From assembly GCA_003104995.1 (NCBI GenBank), contig PQAO01000026.1:1-64000 (forward strand): a stretch of DNA of 64,000 nt, given 5' to 3'. The notes beneath the pieces were generated by a model. It did not search any database, was not told the DNA's origin, and saw only the letters and a program-made list of their open reading frames with translations. How positions within the stretch are numbered: the first letter of the stretch is position 1; each line of letters begins with the position of its first letter. The DNA comes from Dehalococcoidia bacterium. GTDB lineage: Bacteria > Chloroflexota > Dehalococcoidia > Tepidiformales > Tepidiformaceae. The position numbers were made by a program, and so were the translations under genes. Below are positions 25,305 to 35,218 of this stretch, piece after piece.

Positions 25305-26240
25305 TCAAATCAACACCGACGCCGCGAGGTCCTCGGCGGCGCTGTGCGGGTCGAGTTCACGCGCGGCAACGCGCTTCACCAGTGCCTCCAGCTCCTCGTC
25401 TGGCGTGGCCGCCCGGATGCGTTCGAGCACGATCTGGCGCGTGATCGCGAGCACCTGGTGGCGGGCATCTTCTTCCTGGTGTTTTGCCAGCTGGCCCGTT
25501 TCGTCCAGGTACTGGTAGTGCTCGGCGATGGCGTCAGCGAGTTCCTCGAGCCCTTCGCCCTTCGTCGCGGTGGTCTTCAGGATCTGGGGCCTCCGTGACC
25601 CGGCCGGAGAGAGCGCAAGGAGTGCCCGGAGCTGGCTCACCAGGATGTCGGCTGCGGGGTGGTCGGCCTTGTTCACGACAAGGATATCGGCGATCTCGAT
25701 GATTCCAGCCTTGAGCGCCTGGATGTCATCGCCCGTGCCCGGGTTGTTCACCAGTATCGTGGTCATCGCCGTCGCGGCGATCTCCACCTCGTCCTGGCCT
25801 GCCCCGATCGTCTCGACAAGCACGTAGTCGAAACCGAACGCATCCATCACGGCGACAACATTTGCGATCGATGGGGCGAGCCCGCCGAGGGCGCCCCGTC
25901 CCGCCATGCTCCGCATGTACACGCCCGGGTCGAGGGTGAGATCCTGCATCCGGATACGGTCGCCGAGGATGGCGCCCTTGGTGAACGGGCTCGATGGGTC
26001 GACAGCCACGATGCCGACGGTCTTGCCGCGCTTTCGGTATTCGCCGGCGAGCGCTCCGGTGAGCGTGCTCTTGCCGGAGCCCGCCCCGCCCGTTACTCCG
26101 ATGATGTGTGTCTTGCCGGAGTGCGGAAAGAGCGCGCGAACGTACTCGCGGCCCTCGGGCGTCCCGTTCTCCACGCGGCTAATGATGCGGGCAAGCGCGC
26201 GGCGGTCACCCGAAAGAAAACGCTGGACCAGCTCGTCCAC
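25305..26240 (-). CDS. meaB: methylmalonyl-CoA mutase-associated GTPase MeaB
   Basis: G3E GTPase chaperone that loads and protects adenosylcobalamin in methylmalonyl-CoA mutase. The P-loop GGAGSGKS is at 51-58, switch region DPSSPFTKGAILGDRIRM around 85-102, VETIGAGQDE (switch II/DxxG equivalent) and NKAD base-specificity motif around 195. A C-terminal dimerisation helix ends the protein. It lies 4 bases downstream of the B12-binding subunit gene, so the partnership is clear. Confidence 0.95.
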   Translation of the reverse strand: MDELVQRFLSGDRRALARIISRVENGTPEGREYVRALFPHSGKTHIIGVTGGAGSGKSTLTGALAGEYRKRGKTVGIVAVDPSSPFTKGAILGDRIRMQDLTLDPGVYMRSMAGRGALGGLAPSIANVVAVMDAFGFDYVLVETIGAGQDEVEIAATAMTTILVNNPGTGDDIQALKAGIIEIADILVVNKADHPAADILVSQLRALLALSPAGSRRPQILKTTATKGEGLEELADAIAEHYQYLDETGQLAKHQEEDARHQVLAITRQIVLERIRAATPDEELEALVKRVAARELDPHSAAEDLAASVLI

Positions 26241-26243
26241 GGG

Positions 26244-26654
26244 TTACTTCTTCACGTTGTCGTAGACGAACTTCACGATGTCCTGGGTGTTCGTCCCGGG
26301 GCGGAAGATCGCCTTGAAGCCGAGCTTCGACAGCGCTGCCGTATCTTCCTCCGGGATGATGCCCCCGCAGAAGAGAAGCACATCATCGACACCGCGTTTC
26401 TTGAGCTCTTCGACTACCCGGGGAAACAGTTCCAGGTGCGCCCCGGAAAGGATGCTCAGGCCTACGACGTCCACGTCTTCCTGGAGCGCCGCCTCCGCGA
26501 TCATTTCGGGAGTCTGCCGGATGCCCGTGTAGATGACTTCGCAGCCACCGTCGCGCAGCGCCCGGGCGACAACCTTGGCCCCCCGGTCGTGGCCATCCAG
26601 GCCCGGTTTCGCAATCAGGACGCGGATCTGCGCGGTGGTAGTGGTGGTGCTCAT
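26244..26654 (-). CDS. methylmalonyl-CoA mutase, B12-binding (small) subunit
   Basis: 136 residues forming a stand-alone cobalamin-binding domain. The DxHxxG motif (Asp20, His22, Gly25) supplies the lower axial ligand, GLSILSGAH at about 66-74 contacts the nucleotide tail, and [11 protein letters not shown] follows. It pairs with the catalytic subunit at 28476-30131, which lacks this domain, giving the two-part mutase seen in many archaea and Chloroflexota. The alternative, ethylmalonyl-CoA mutase, is less likely given the adjacent epimerase. Confidence 0.93.
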   Translation of the reverse strand: MSTTTTTAQIRVLIAKPGLDGHDRGAKVVARALRDGGCEVIYTGIRQTPEMIAEAALQEDVDVVGLSILSGAHLELFPRVVEELKKRGVDDVLLFCGGIIPEEDTAALSKLGFKAIFRPGTNTQDIVKFVYDNVKK

Positions 26655-26703
26655 CGTTCCTCCCGGGACTCATCGTTGGTGTGGGTAGAGTAGCGTGCCG
26701 CCG

Positions 26704-27093
26704 CTACCTCCGCTGGACCAGTTGCAGGTTCACGCCATGGGTCGATTTCATCGAGACAAAGGCCACGCCGTTGTTCGGGTTGCCAACGCGGGCGCCGGCC
26801 GCGCGCAGATGCTCCACTGCGGCATCGATGTCGTCGACTTCGAGCGAGAGCATGAACGTGCCCTCGCCACGTTCGGCCGCAAATTGCGCCACCGGCCCCT
26901 CGGGACTGGTCGGCTGGATGAACTCAAGGTCGCTTTCGCCGACGGGCATGAACGCATTCTTGATGCCCAGGGCAGGAAGGTCAGCTCCCCGCTTCGCATC
27001 GGTGGCGAAGCCGAAGTTCCGTGTATAGGTCGCGAGGGCCGAGTCGATGTCCTTCACTACGATGCCCACGTGGTCGATGCGTGTTGCCTTCAT
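26704..27093 (-). CDS. VOC family protein, methylmalonyl-CoA epimerase-like
   Basis: 129 residues starting TRIDHVGIVVKDIDSALATY, the epimerase-like first strand with the metal His. E in SDLEFIQPTSPEGP and a late H in STHGVNLQLV supply other ligand positions. It resembles methylmalonyl-CoA epimerase but is one of three VOC genes in tandem, so it may have diverged to another acyl-CoA substrate. The ATG at 27093 lies 2 bases from the next gene's end. Confidence 0.75.
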   Translation of the reverse strand: MKATRIDHVGIVVKDIDSALATYTRNFGFATDAKRGADLPALGIKNAFMPVGESDLEFIQPTSPEGPVAQFAAERGEGTFMLSLEVDDIDAAVEHLRAAGARVGNPNNGVAFVSMKSTHGVNLQLVQRR

Positions 27094-27094
27094 C

Positions 27095-27505
27095 TCAACT
27101 CCCCTCCGCCGGGATCGCGTTGTACTGGATGACGCCGAACGGGACACCGCTGGTTCCGTCCTTGACGGAGGCGATCCTGGCGCCGGGCTGGACTGCCGGC
27201 CGCGGGTCGCTCACGGCGTAGCCGAGTTCGCGCAGGTGTGCGACCGCCGCGTCGACGTCCTCGACCGCGAGGACCATGCCCCAGAGCTTGGCCTTTACTT
27301 CCTCACCTGGCTGCACCTGCGGCGGACCGGCGAATTCGAGGACGACCTCCTGCAGCTTCGCGAACGCCAGCTGCGCCGACGTCCCGGGCCGGATCATCTT
27401 TCGCTTGATCTCGATGCCGAGGTTGTCGGCGAACGTCTGGGCAACGGTGCCGCTGTCATTGGTTGAAATGACGATGTGGTCAATGTGGGTGGCGCCAACG
27501 CCCAT
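27095..27505 (-). CDS. VOC family protein
   Basis: 136 residues: THIDHIVISTNDSGTVAQTF with the first metal His, then a paired beta-alpha module ending GTSGVPFGVIQYN. The last strand lacks the usual HG-x-x-(I/V)-E and has P-F-G-V, so metal binding may be incomplete. Second of three tandem VOC genes between the mutase subunits. It may be a paralogue with a changed role, or one half of a dimer with a neighbour. Confidence 0.7.
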   Translation of the reverse strand: MGVGATHIDHIVISTNDSGTVAQTFADNLGIEIKRKMIRPGTSAQLAFAKLQEVVLEFAGPPQVQPGEEVKAKLWGMVLAVEDVDAAVAHLRELGYAVSDPRPAVQPGARIASVKDGTSGVPFGVIQYNAIPAEGS

Positions 27506-27509
27506 GGTG

Positions 27510-27920
27510 CTAATGCCCCTCTTTCAGCGGCGTCGCGAACTCCACGAGCACGCCGTGGTTCGCCTTCGGGTGGAGGAAGCAGATCATGCCGGCAAGGCCC
27601 AGGTGCGGCTTTTGGTCGATGAGCTCGATACCCTTGGCCCGGGCGCCCTCGAGCTCGGCATCGACATCGTCCGATTCAAAGCAGATGTGATGCATACCTT
27701 CGCCCCGCGTTGCCAGGAACCTCGCGACGCCCGTATCCTCGCGCGTCGGTTCGAGCAGTTCGATTTCGGAGTTGCCGATTTCGAGGAGCACGCCGCGGAC
27801 ACCCTGGTCCTCGATCACCCGGTCGGCCGTGACCGGCAACCCGAGCGCGTCGCGGTAGAACTTCAGGGCGTCGTCAGCGCTGCGGACAACGACGCCCACG
27901 TGATGGATTTTGGTCAGCAT
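27510..27920 (-). CDS. mce: methylmalonyl-CoA epimerase
   Basis: 136 residues with the full epimerase pattern: KIHHVGVVVRSADDALKFYRD, IELLEP with the metal Glu, GEGMHHICFESDDVDAEL with the second His, and HPKANHGVLVEFATP at the end. It interconverts (2S)- and (2R)-methylmalonyl-CoA, supplying the mutase. It is the most canonical of the three VOC proteins here. Confidence 0.92.
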   Translation of the reverse strand: MLTKIHHVGVVVRSADDALKFYRDALGLPVTADRVIEDQGVRGVLLEIGNSEIELLEPTREDTGVARFLATRGEGMHHICFESDDVDAELEGARAKGIELIDQKPHLGLAGMICFLHPKANHGVLVEFATPLKEGH

Positions 27921-27936
27921 GTGGTTGGGGTGCCCC

Positions 27937-28475
27937 TCAGGATGGTTTTGTTACTTCTTCGACCACGGACTGGGGTCCGGTGTGGCGCGCGCCGGTCATT
28001 CCGGCGAGAACGGCCGCGATCTGGTGCCAGTGCTCCCGGTCGTGGTCAATCGTGGCCCGGACCATTCGCTCGAAGGCCGAGTCCTCAGCGGTCAGGTCTT
28101 CGTCGGAAACGTGGTCGAGCTCTTCCTTTAAGCGATGGCGCCCACCCTTGAGTTGCTCCAGCACGCTCCAGAAGTTGAGGTCGCGCTTGCGCTCCACGTG
28201 GTCGCTATTCCAGGAGTCCTGGTTCGCCGGGTCGAAGTCGAATAGCGCGGGACGAATTCCGTGGCGGAATTCCCGAAGCGCCGTCACGACCTCGGCCTCC
28301 CAGGAGGCTACGTGTCCCACGATATCCTTGAGGGACCACTCGCCGATGAACGGCCGTTCGATGTCGCGGATGCGGCACGTCTCGATGTTGCGGATGAGCT
28401 GATTCCGCTCAACATCGAGTTCGCTCAGGAGACGGCGCCGCTCGTCGGCGCGGCCGCGGACATCGTCGTCGGTCA

Positions 28476-28476
<1 letters not shown>
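27937..28476 (-). CDS. DinB-like / ClbS-type four-helix protein
   Basis: 179 residues, mostly helical. FIGEWSLKDIVGHVASWEAEV at about 43-63 holds the first His of the DinB metal site, and ATIDHDREHWHQIAAVLAG near 148-166 carries the later His pair. Such proteins are often thiol-dependent transferases or ClbS-like. Its ATG overlaps the mutase stop by one base (TGATG), so it is embedded in the mutase operon; the metabolic reason is unknown. Confidence 0.75.
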
Positions 28477-30131
<1,655 letters not shown>

Positions 30132-30231
30132 TATGTGGAGACTCCGGGACGCATGGAGGCCTGCCCCCAAGAGCAGGCATTCTGGCACCGAAGTATAGGC
30201 GCGCCGGTCAGGCCGGGCAAACGACCGGCGG

Positions 30232-30378
30232 CTACGGATCGCGGGTGTCGCGAGCCCTGTCGACCAGGCGCTTCAGCCGTTCCGCCTCGAAGTCGATGGG
30301 GCCGCGGACTATGGCCAGGTGGCGCCTGCGCTCGTGCAACTCGTCGTCGTAGGTGTGGATGCGCTGTGGATGTCCCAT
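30232..30378 (-). CDS. small hypothetical protein, 48 residues
   Basis: A short ORF upstream of the mutase gene, reading [20 protein letters not shown] and ending in [12 protein letters not shown]. It is highly charged and helical. Third codon positions are strongly G/C (about 85 percent), like real genes here. The start has only a weak AAGG just before it. No homologue recognised. It could be a small regulatory protein, or the leader end of the divergent transcript; no other gene fits this stretch. Confidence 0.4.
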   Translation of the reverse strand: MGHPQRIHTYDDELHERRRHLAIVRGPIDFEAERLKRLVDRARDTRDP

Positions 30379-30504
30379 ATCCTTATGTTCGGCAGGAGTT
30401 CCACAAGGGACAATCCGTATTTGCCCGAAAGCCATGCCGGGTCCATGGGCTGATCCTGGTGAAGAGTAGGGGCAATGGGTTTGCATAAATAAGGTCTTCC
30501 CCTC

Positions 30505-30524
30505 TTGACAAACATGTTTATAAT
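30505..30524 (+). promoter_or_regulatory. consensus hexamers around an AAACATGTTT palindrome
   Basis: TTGACA (30505-30510) and TATAAT (30519-30524) are both perfect sigma-70 hexamers, but only 8 bp apart. Between and overlapping them is the perfect 10-bp palindrome AAACATGTTT. The hexamers cannot be a normal pair, so the site is either a -10 promoter with an operator, or an activator-dependent promoter. The winged-helix regulator starts 44 bases downstream. Confidence 0.45.
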
Positions 30525-30567
30525 CAGCCTCCACGCTCAGGGCAGGTGGCGCCCGGGTTAGGATTTG

Positions 30568-31326
30568 GTGAACATTTCGCGTCCGTCCTTCGAAAGTTGC
30601 CTGCTGGTGGCGCCCGCTGATGTGGCCACTCGCGGTTTCGTGCGGGCCCTCCACGAGGGTGGCCTCGCCGTCCTCCAGCGCGAACCAGATCCACCCTCGC
30701 TCGCCCTTGCGCGCACCGGCGAGTTCTCTGTCGTCGCCTGGTATGTGGACCCCTGCTCTGCTTCGGCCCCCCTCGCAATCGTGGAATTGGCTACAGCCGG
30801 CGTTCCTATCGTCGCGATCCACGACGCAGGTTCGCCGGAGCTCATCGCCGAATGCTTGCTGGCCGGCGCCGATGCTTGTCTCGATATCGAGGCGGATTCG
30901 CGCCTCGTCATCGCCCAGGTGCGGGCAGTCCTGCGGCGCCGCGGCGCGTATGATGGCGCTGCGGCGGAAGCTTCCGGCCTGCTTCAGGTTGGGGATCTAA
31001 CCGTCGATGTAGATAGATGCGAGGTGCAGCGCGCGGGAACGTACGTGGCCCTCACCGCATCGGAATTCAGGATCGTGGAGTTCATGGCCCGCAACAGCGG
31101 CCGCGTGCTTCGCCCCCACGAAATCCTCAATGCTGTGACGGCCGACTACAAGTACCTCCCGCGGGAAGCACAGGACGTCTTGAAGGTCTATGTCCGCCGC
31201 ATCCGGCGCAAGCTGGAGCCAGTCGAGACCGAGTCACGGTACCTGGTAACGGTCCGCGGCTTCGGGTACCGGCTCGAAGGTGGAGCTCAGCTCCGCCCGG
31301 CACGCACGGCGTCACACACCGCCTAG
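30568..31326 (+). CDS. pseudo-receiver, OmpR/PhoB-type winged-helix regulator
   Basis: 252 residues. The first 120 follow the receiver fold (CLLVAPADVATRGFVRALHE, PIVAIHDAGSPELIAECLLAGADACLD). The acidic pair, phospho-acceptor Asp (aligned position Trp/Tyr in VVAWYVD) and conserved Lys are missing, so phosphorylation by a kinase is unlikely. The C-terminal domain is a standard Trans_reg_C fold (LTASEFRIVEFMARNSGRVL, DVLKVYVRRIRRKLEP, VRGFGYRL). No histidine kinase is adjacent. The GTG at 30568 is preferred over TTG 30565 because AGGA lies 4 bases upstream. Confidence 0.8.
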   Translation: MNISRPSFESCLLVAPADVATRGFVRALHEGGLAVLQREPDPPSLALARTGEFSVVAWYVDPCSASAPLAIVELATAGVPIVAIHDAGSPELIAECLLAGADACLDIEADSRLVIAQVRAVLRRRGAYDGAAAEASGLLQVGDLTVDVDRCEVQRAGTYVALTASEFRIVEFMARNSGRVLRPHEILNAVTADYKYLPREAQDVLKVYVRRIRRKLEPVETESRYLVTVRGFGYRLEGGAQLRPARTASHTA

Positions 31327-31366
31327 ACGCCTGGCTCCCGGGCGACATGGCCTCCCGGGAGTAGTA

Positions 31367-31948
31367 GTGAGCGACATCGGCAACGACGCAGACGACGCCA
31401 TCCTCGAACGGCTTCAAGAGGCCGCCTCCGGCGATACGGCGGTGCGACAGCTCCGGCGCCGCTACGACCTCCTTCGGCAGGACTACGAGCGCCTCCTCGA
31501 CCGGCTCGGCGAGCTCGAAGACCGCCTCAACGAGGCCGCGGAACGGGCCACCCAGCCTGCCACGCCGGCGACTCCCTTCACCTCCACCCTGGCCGAGGCC
31601 ATCGCGGCGCCACTCATCCGCCTCCGCGATGACTACCTGGCTGCTGTCGCAAGCATCCAGTCTGTCGTCACGGGACTTGAGGGCCTGGCATCCGGGTTCA
31701 AGGGACAGCACACAGCCGCCGGAAAGGTCACCGAAGAGGTTGCCGGACCGGCCAGCCCGCCCGACCACCAGGCGAACCACTCCCGCCCGGCGAAGATCCA
31801 CCTCGATGTCAAGGGCTCGGGGTTCGGGGAGCTCCTGGACTTCCAGGAGCGTCTCTCCCAGCTCGGTGGCGTGGCACGCGTGTCGATCAACGCGATCGAC
31901 AACGAACGCGCGACGCTCGTGGTGGAGCTCGATGCACCCTCCCATTAG
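31367..31948 (+). CDS. coiled-coil protein of unknown function
   Basis: 193 residues. A coiled coil (about 15-60, RQLRRRYDLLRQDYERLLDR) is followed by an Ala/Thr/Pro linker, a second helical part (about 75-115), a disordered region, and a compact C-terminal alpha-beta module (HLDVKGSGFGELLDFQERLS, then VARVSINAIDNERATLVVELD). The last module has an ACT- or ferredoxin-like strand pattern. GTG follows GGGAG by 5 bases. It lies 40 bases after the pseudo-receiver regulator, so the two may act together; no family was recognised. Confidence 0.6.
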   Translation: MSDIGNDADDAILERLQEAASGDTAVRQLRRRYDLLRQDYERLLDRLGELEDRLNEAAERATQPATPATPFTSTLAEAIAAPLIRLRDDYLAAVASIQSVVTGLEGLASGFKGQHTAAGKVTEEVAGPASPPDHQANHSRPAKIHLDVKGSGFGELLDFQERLSQLGGVARVSINAIDNERATLVVELDAPSH

Positions 31949-31994
31949 CGCACCGCCACCGGTCCAGATTCGAACCCTGTAGACTCCCGGCGGC

Positions 31995-32045
31995 ATGGAA
32001 CTCCTCGTGCGCGGTGGCACGGTCTTTCTCGGGCGGTACACCGAA
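31995..32045 (+). pseudogene. 5' remnant of an NAD-dependent epimerase/reductase gene
   Basis: The reading frame from ATG 31995 begins MELLVRGGTVFLGRY, which is the Rossmann start (GGT-x-F-L-G-R) of the short-chain epimerase/isoflavone-reductase-like family. After about 15 codons similarity stops and the frame runs into low-complexity sequence, closing at 32132 across the next gene's start. I read it as the leftover front end of a deleted gene. The motif is short, so coincidence is possible. Confidence 0.4.
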
Positions 32046-32118
32046 ATGACTACCCGCGGACCGCGAACGCCCAGGTCCTGGCCGAATGACACGAAAACCA
32101 CCACTCAAGGAGACGGAG

Positions 32119-32472
32119 ATGGACCTCGCTGAGTTCAACTCGGCATGGCTGCGGGCGTGGTCGGACAAGGACACGGCGAAACTGCTGACCTTCTACCACC
32201 CCGAAACGCTCTACAAAGACGGCCAGGTGCCGGCCGGCCTGAACGGGCACAAGGCACTGGCGGGGTACCTCGACAACCTGTTCAAGATGACTCCGCCGAT
32301 GGAATACGTCCCGGATGAGGTATGGCCCATTCCGGGCGGTTTCTGCGGCCGTTGGATCTGCACCATCTCTCTCCCCGACGGTACCCGGCGGAAGATGCGC
32401 GGGTTCGACCTTGTCCTCCTCGATGGCGACAAGATCACCTTGAACGAAGTCTACACGCACAACCTGCCCTAA
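32119..32472 (+). CDS. SnoaL-like / NTF2-fold protein
   Basis: 117 residues with the NTF2-like order: an N-terminal helix ending AWSDKDTAKLLTFYHPETLYKDG (the classic D-x-x-x-L-x-x-x-Y-x-x-x-A/T pattern), GHKALAGYLDNLF, and a beta-sheet closing FDLVLLDGDKITLNEVY. This fold serves ketosteroid isomerase-like and polyketide cyclase roles or simple binding. The ATG at 32119 has AAGGAGA 5 bases upstream. Convergent with the epoxide hydrolase gene. Confidence 0.8.
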   Translation: MDLAEFNSAWLRAWSDKDTAKLLTFYHPETLYKDGQVPAGLNGHKALAGYLDNLFKMTPPMEYVPDEVWPIPGGFCGRWICTISLPDGTRRKMRGFDLVLLDGDKITLNEVYTHNLP

Positions 32473-32476
32473 ACCG

Positions 32477-33607
32477 TCAGCGCACCGTCCGAAAGAACTC
32501 GACAATCTCCCGGCTGAGTAATTCTGGCTGTTCGAGTGCCGCGAAGTGCCCGCCCTTCGGCAGTTCCGTCCATCGCGTGATGTTGAATCGCTGCTCTGCC
32601 CAGCTCCGTGGCACGCGCCAGGGCTCCTTCGGGAACACGGCCACCCCCGTCGGGACCTCGACCTTTGGATACATGAAGGCGCCAGGGTCGCGCCGGGCTT
32701 CGTAGTAGATACGGGCCGAGCTCGCCGCGCTCTCGGGCGCCCAGTAGAACATCAAGTTCGTCAACAGCACGTCTTTCGAGAACGTCGCTTCCAGGTTCCC
32801 GGGGTGGTCGCCCCATCCGTGGAACTTCTCGACCACCCACGCGGCCAGTCCCGCCGGCGAGTCGCTCTGTGCCAGGGTGAGCGAGTCTGGCTTGGTCCCC
32901 TGCACATTGCTGTAACCGGTTTCGCCGGCCTGGAACACGTCGCGAGCCGCGATGGCGGCGCGGTCTTCGTCGGTCGGCTGTGCCGGCGGAGGCGCGATAA
33001 CGAAGTTGAGGTGGGCGCCGGCGATGCTGGCCGCATGGGCCGAGGCCATCTTCGCACTGATGATCCCGCCCCAGTCGCCACCCTGCACGCCGTAGCGTTC
33101 ATACCCGAGCTCGCGCCTCATGAGAGTGTCGAAGGCAGCCGCGATCCGGCTGATGCCCCAGCCCCGCTCGCGCGGCTTTCCCCCGAACCCGAAGCCGGGT
33201 AGCGCCGGGATCACGAGGTCGAACGCATCCTCAGCCGCGCCGCCGTGGGCAACCGGGTTGGTGAGCCGGTCGATCATGAAGTAGAACTCGAAGATCGAGC
33301 CAGGCCAGCCGTGGATCAGCAGCAGCGGGAACGGCCTGGGCCCGTTGCCCTTGATGTGCCAGAAGTGCAGGTCGACGCCGTCGGCCTCGCACAGGAACCC
33401 GGGGTGGCGGTTCAAGTCGCCCTCGTGGGACCGCCAATCGTACCCGGTGCGCCAGTACTCACAGAGTTCGCGCACGTAGGCGAGGTTGGCGCCGTAATCC
33501 CAGCCGGCACCAGGAATTTGGTCGGGCCAGCGAGTACGTTCGAGGCGGGAACGGAGGTCTACGAGGACGGCATCGGGTACATGTATCTGGTAGGGTCGGG
33601 GAGGCAT
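32477..33607 (-). CDS. epoxide hydrolase (EHN-domain family)
   Basis: 376 residues. The N-terminal epoxide-hydrolase cap (IHVPDAVLVDLRSRLERTRWPDQIPGAGWDYG) precedes an alpha/beta-hydrolase core with the HGWPGSIFEF oxyanion motif, the GGDWGGIISAKMA nucleophile Asp and a late His in KGGHFAALEQPE. This is the juvenile-hormone/microsomal epoxide hydrolase type. It is the second epoxide-hydrolase-like protein here (the other is at 6723) and belongs to a different subfamily. The ATG at 33607 begins MPPRPYQIHV. Confidence 0.9.
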   Translation of the reverse strand: MPPRPYQIHVPDAVLVDLRSRLERTRWPDQIPGAGWDYGANLAYVRELCEYWRTGYDWRSHEGDLNRHPGFLCEADGVDLHFWHIKGNGPRPFPLLLIHGWPGSIFEFYFMIDRLTNPVAHGGAAEDAFDLVIPALPGFGFGGKPRERGWGISRIAAAFDTLMRRELGYERYGVQGGDWGGIISAKMASAHAASIAGAHLNFVIAPPPAQPTDEDRAAIAARDVFQAGETGYSNVQGTKPDSLTLAQSDSPAGLAAWVVEKFHGWGDHPGNLEATFSKDVLLTNLMFYWAPESAASSARIYYEARRDPGAFMYPKVEVPTGVAVFPKEPWRVPRSWAEQRFNITRWTELPKGGHFAALEQPELLSREIVEFFRTVR

Positions 33608-33691
33608 TCGCGCATGATAGCCAGCAGAGCAGCCTGGTGCAGCGGTTCGCCTTGACCCACCCAAGGGCCGAATCTAGGATGAGAGGTCGAT

Positions 33692-33767
33692 GCTGAGGTA
33701 GCTCAGTTGGTAGAGCACGGCACTGAAAATGCCGGTGTCCCCAGTTCGAATCTGGGCCTCAGCACCA
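33692..33767 (+). tRNA. tRNA-Phe (GAA)
   Basis: 76 bases including an encoded CCA. Acceptor stem GCTGAGG/CCTCAGC, D-loop with AGCTCAGTTGGTAGAGC, anticodon stem CGGCA/TGCCG around loop CTGAAAA (anticodon GAA), variable loop, and T-arm with GTTCGAATC. All stems pair without mismatch. An intrinsic terminator follows 15 bases downstream. Confidence 0.97.
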
Positions 33768-33781
33768 CGTTTCCGAATCTG

Positions 33782-33808
33782 GAGGCGACCATAACGTCGC
33801 CTCTTTTT
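33782..33808 (+). terminator. intrinsic terminator of tRNA-Phe
   Basis: Perfect 8-bp stem GAGGCGAC / GTCGCCTC around loop CATAAC, followed by TTTTT. It ends the tRNA transcript and also lies at the 3' end of the minus-strand DUF6285 gene. Confidence 0.85.
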
Positions 33809-33811
33809 GTC

Positions 33812-34204
33812 CTACCCCTCCGCCGCCAGCTGCGGGTTCGAGACCGTCAGCTTGTCGTGCGTCACCCGGCGGAGGTGGGCGAGGAGCGCATTGCGCCAGG
33901 GGCCGGGATCGGCATCGCCCTTCTGGATGCGCTCGCTCAGTTGCTTGTTGCGCGCCAGCAGCCCCTCACGGACGTTCGCCAGCCCTGGTGGCATCGGTTC
34001 CACGCCCAGCAGGTGGTCCAGCCCATCCCATTCGCTTGCGTAGTGCTCTTCGAGGCTGCCGAGTTCGCGCCGCAACATCTCGATGACGTTCGCCGAAACC
34101 CGCGCGTGGAAGCTGATACGCCCCTGCGTGTTGGGCAACACGTCATCGCGGAGGAAGCCGGCAACGGCTTCGAGGAGTTCGTCGATCGTGGGCCGGTCTT
34201 GCAT
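33812..34204 (-). CDS. DUF6285 domain protein
   Basis: 130-residue helical protein (PTIDELLEAVAGFLRDDVLP, SFHARVSANVIEMLRRELG, LLAHLRRVTHDKLTVSNP) matching the DUF6285 pattern. Such genes are typically downstream of an aminoglycoside-phosphotransferase-like kinase and near acyl-CoA dehydrogenases. Here its ATG shares a base with the stop of exactly such a kinase gene. The function is unknown; an accessory role for the kinase is suggested by the fixed pairing. Confidence 0.78.
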   Translation of the reverse strand: MQDRPTIDELLEAVAGFLRDDVLPNTQGRISFHARVSANVIEMLRRELGSLEEHYASEWDGLDHLLGVEPMPPGLANVREGLLARNKQLSERIQKGDADPGPWRNALLAHLRRVTHDKLTVSNPQLAAEG

Positions 34205-35214
34205 CAGTCGCCCTTCCCTTCGAGGAGGTTCAGCAGCTCCCACTCGGTCTCGGCAGTGCGGCGGCCGATGCTCGCCAGCTCGACGCTCTTGCTCCGTCCG
34301 GTGAGGTAGGTTGCAGCCTGGGTGATCGTGATGACGCCCCACTTCACGTTCCCGTACACCTCCCAGAAGCGCACGCGCTCCGGGTCGACCGGGAAGCCAC
34401 CGGCGGCCTCGTAGTCGCGGAAAAACTGCTGCCGGTCTCCGACGCCCGCCATGGGGAGCTTGCCACCGAACCGCCAGGACTTCACCGCCAGCCAGCCCAG
34501 GTCCTCCATCGGGTCGCCCCAGTGCGCGAGCTCCCAGTCGATCACCCCACGGACGCCCTCTTCGCCAAAGAGGAAGTTGCCGAGCCGGTAGTCGCCGTGC
34601 ACCAGCACCTGTTCGGGCACATCCGGCATATGGGCGCGGAGCCAGCGGAAGGCAAGCTCGAATACCGGGTGGGGATCGGGGGAAGAAATCCGGAACGCCG
34701 ACTCGTAGTGGTCGACTTCGGCCTGGGCAGGCGACACGCCGGGCGCGGGCTGCGGAAGCTCGGCCAGCTCGGGATGGGCAGCGAGCCGGACCGTGTGGAC
34801 CCGGGCGAGGCTGGTGGCCAGCTGCGCCGGGATAACTCGCCGGGCTTCTCCGTACTGTTCCCCTCGAATGAGGCGCGCGCCAAGTGCCTCGCCGGGCACG
34901 CGCCGCATCACGAAGAACTTCACGCCGAATGTATCGTCGCCGTCCCAGAGCGGCTCGGGCACAACCACGCCCGCATCCCAGGCCGCCTTGATGAGGTGGA
35001 ACTCGAGCGCGCGTCCCGGCATCGAAGGGATGCCCGGGATGGGGTCGCAGCGAAAGATGGCTTCGATGCGATCCTCGCCTGCCACGGCATCAAACGACCA
35101 TGTCTCGCGGGAGGCGCCTCCGGAGAGCCGTACCAGGCCCTCGATGGCATGCGGCTTCCCGGTCTTCGCTTCGATGAAGCGCGCAAGGCCCGCGCGTACG
35201 GTCTCGGCATCCAC
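34204..35214 (-). CDS. aminoglycoside-phosphotransferase-family kinase
   Basis: 336 residues with the APH/choline-kinase fold: VRLSGGASRETWSF (glycine-rich loop), VLVHGDYRLGNFLF with the catalytic HGDxRxxN near 208-215, and GVIDWELAHWGDPMEDL with the Mg-binding Asp near 226. Relatives in catabolic clusters (ACAD10/11-like) phosphorylate hydroxyacyl substrates before fatty-acid breakdown. That role fits better here than drug resistance, given the DUF6285 partner. Confidence 0.85.
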   Translation of the reverse strand: MDAETVRAGLARFIEAKTGKPHAIEGLVRLSGGASRETWSFDAVAGEDRIEAIFRCDPIPGIPSMPGRALEFHLIKAAWDAGVVVPEPLWDGDDTFGVKFFVMRRVPGEALGARLIRGEQYGEARRVIPAQLATSLARVHTVRLAAHPELAELPQPAPGVSPAQAEVDHYESAFRISSPDPHPVFELAFRWLRAHMPDVPEQVLVHGDYRLGNFLFGEEGVRGVIDWELAHWGDPMEDLGWLAVKSWRFGGKLPMAGVGDRQQFFRDYEAAGGFPVDPERVRFWEVYGNVKWGVITITQAATYLTGRSKSVELASIGRRTAETEWELLNLLEGKGD

Positions 35215-35218
35215 GGTG

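Noticed and set aside
30505-30524. TTGACA and TATAAT as an ordinary sigma-70 promoter pair
   Set aside because: The spacing is 8 bp rather than 16-18, so they cannot be contacted together; reported instead as an operator-like site.
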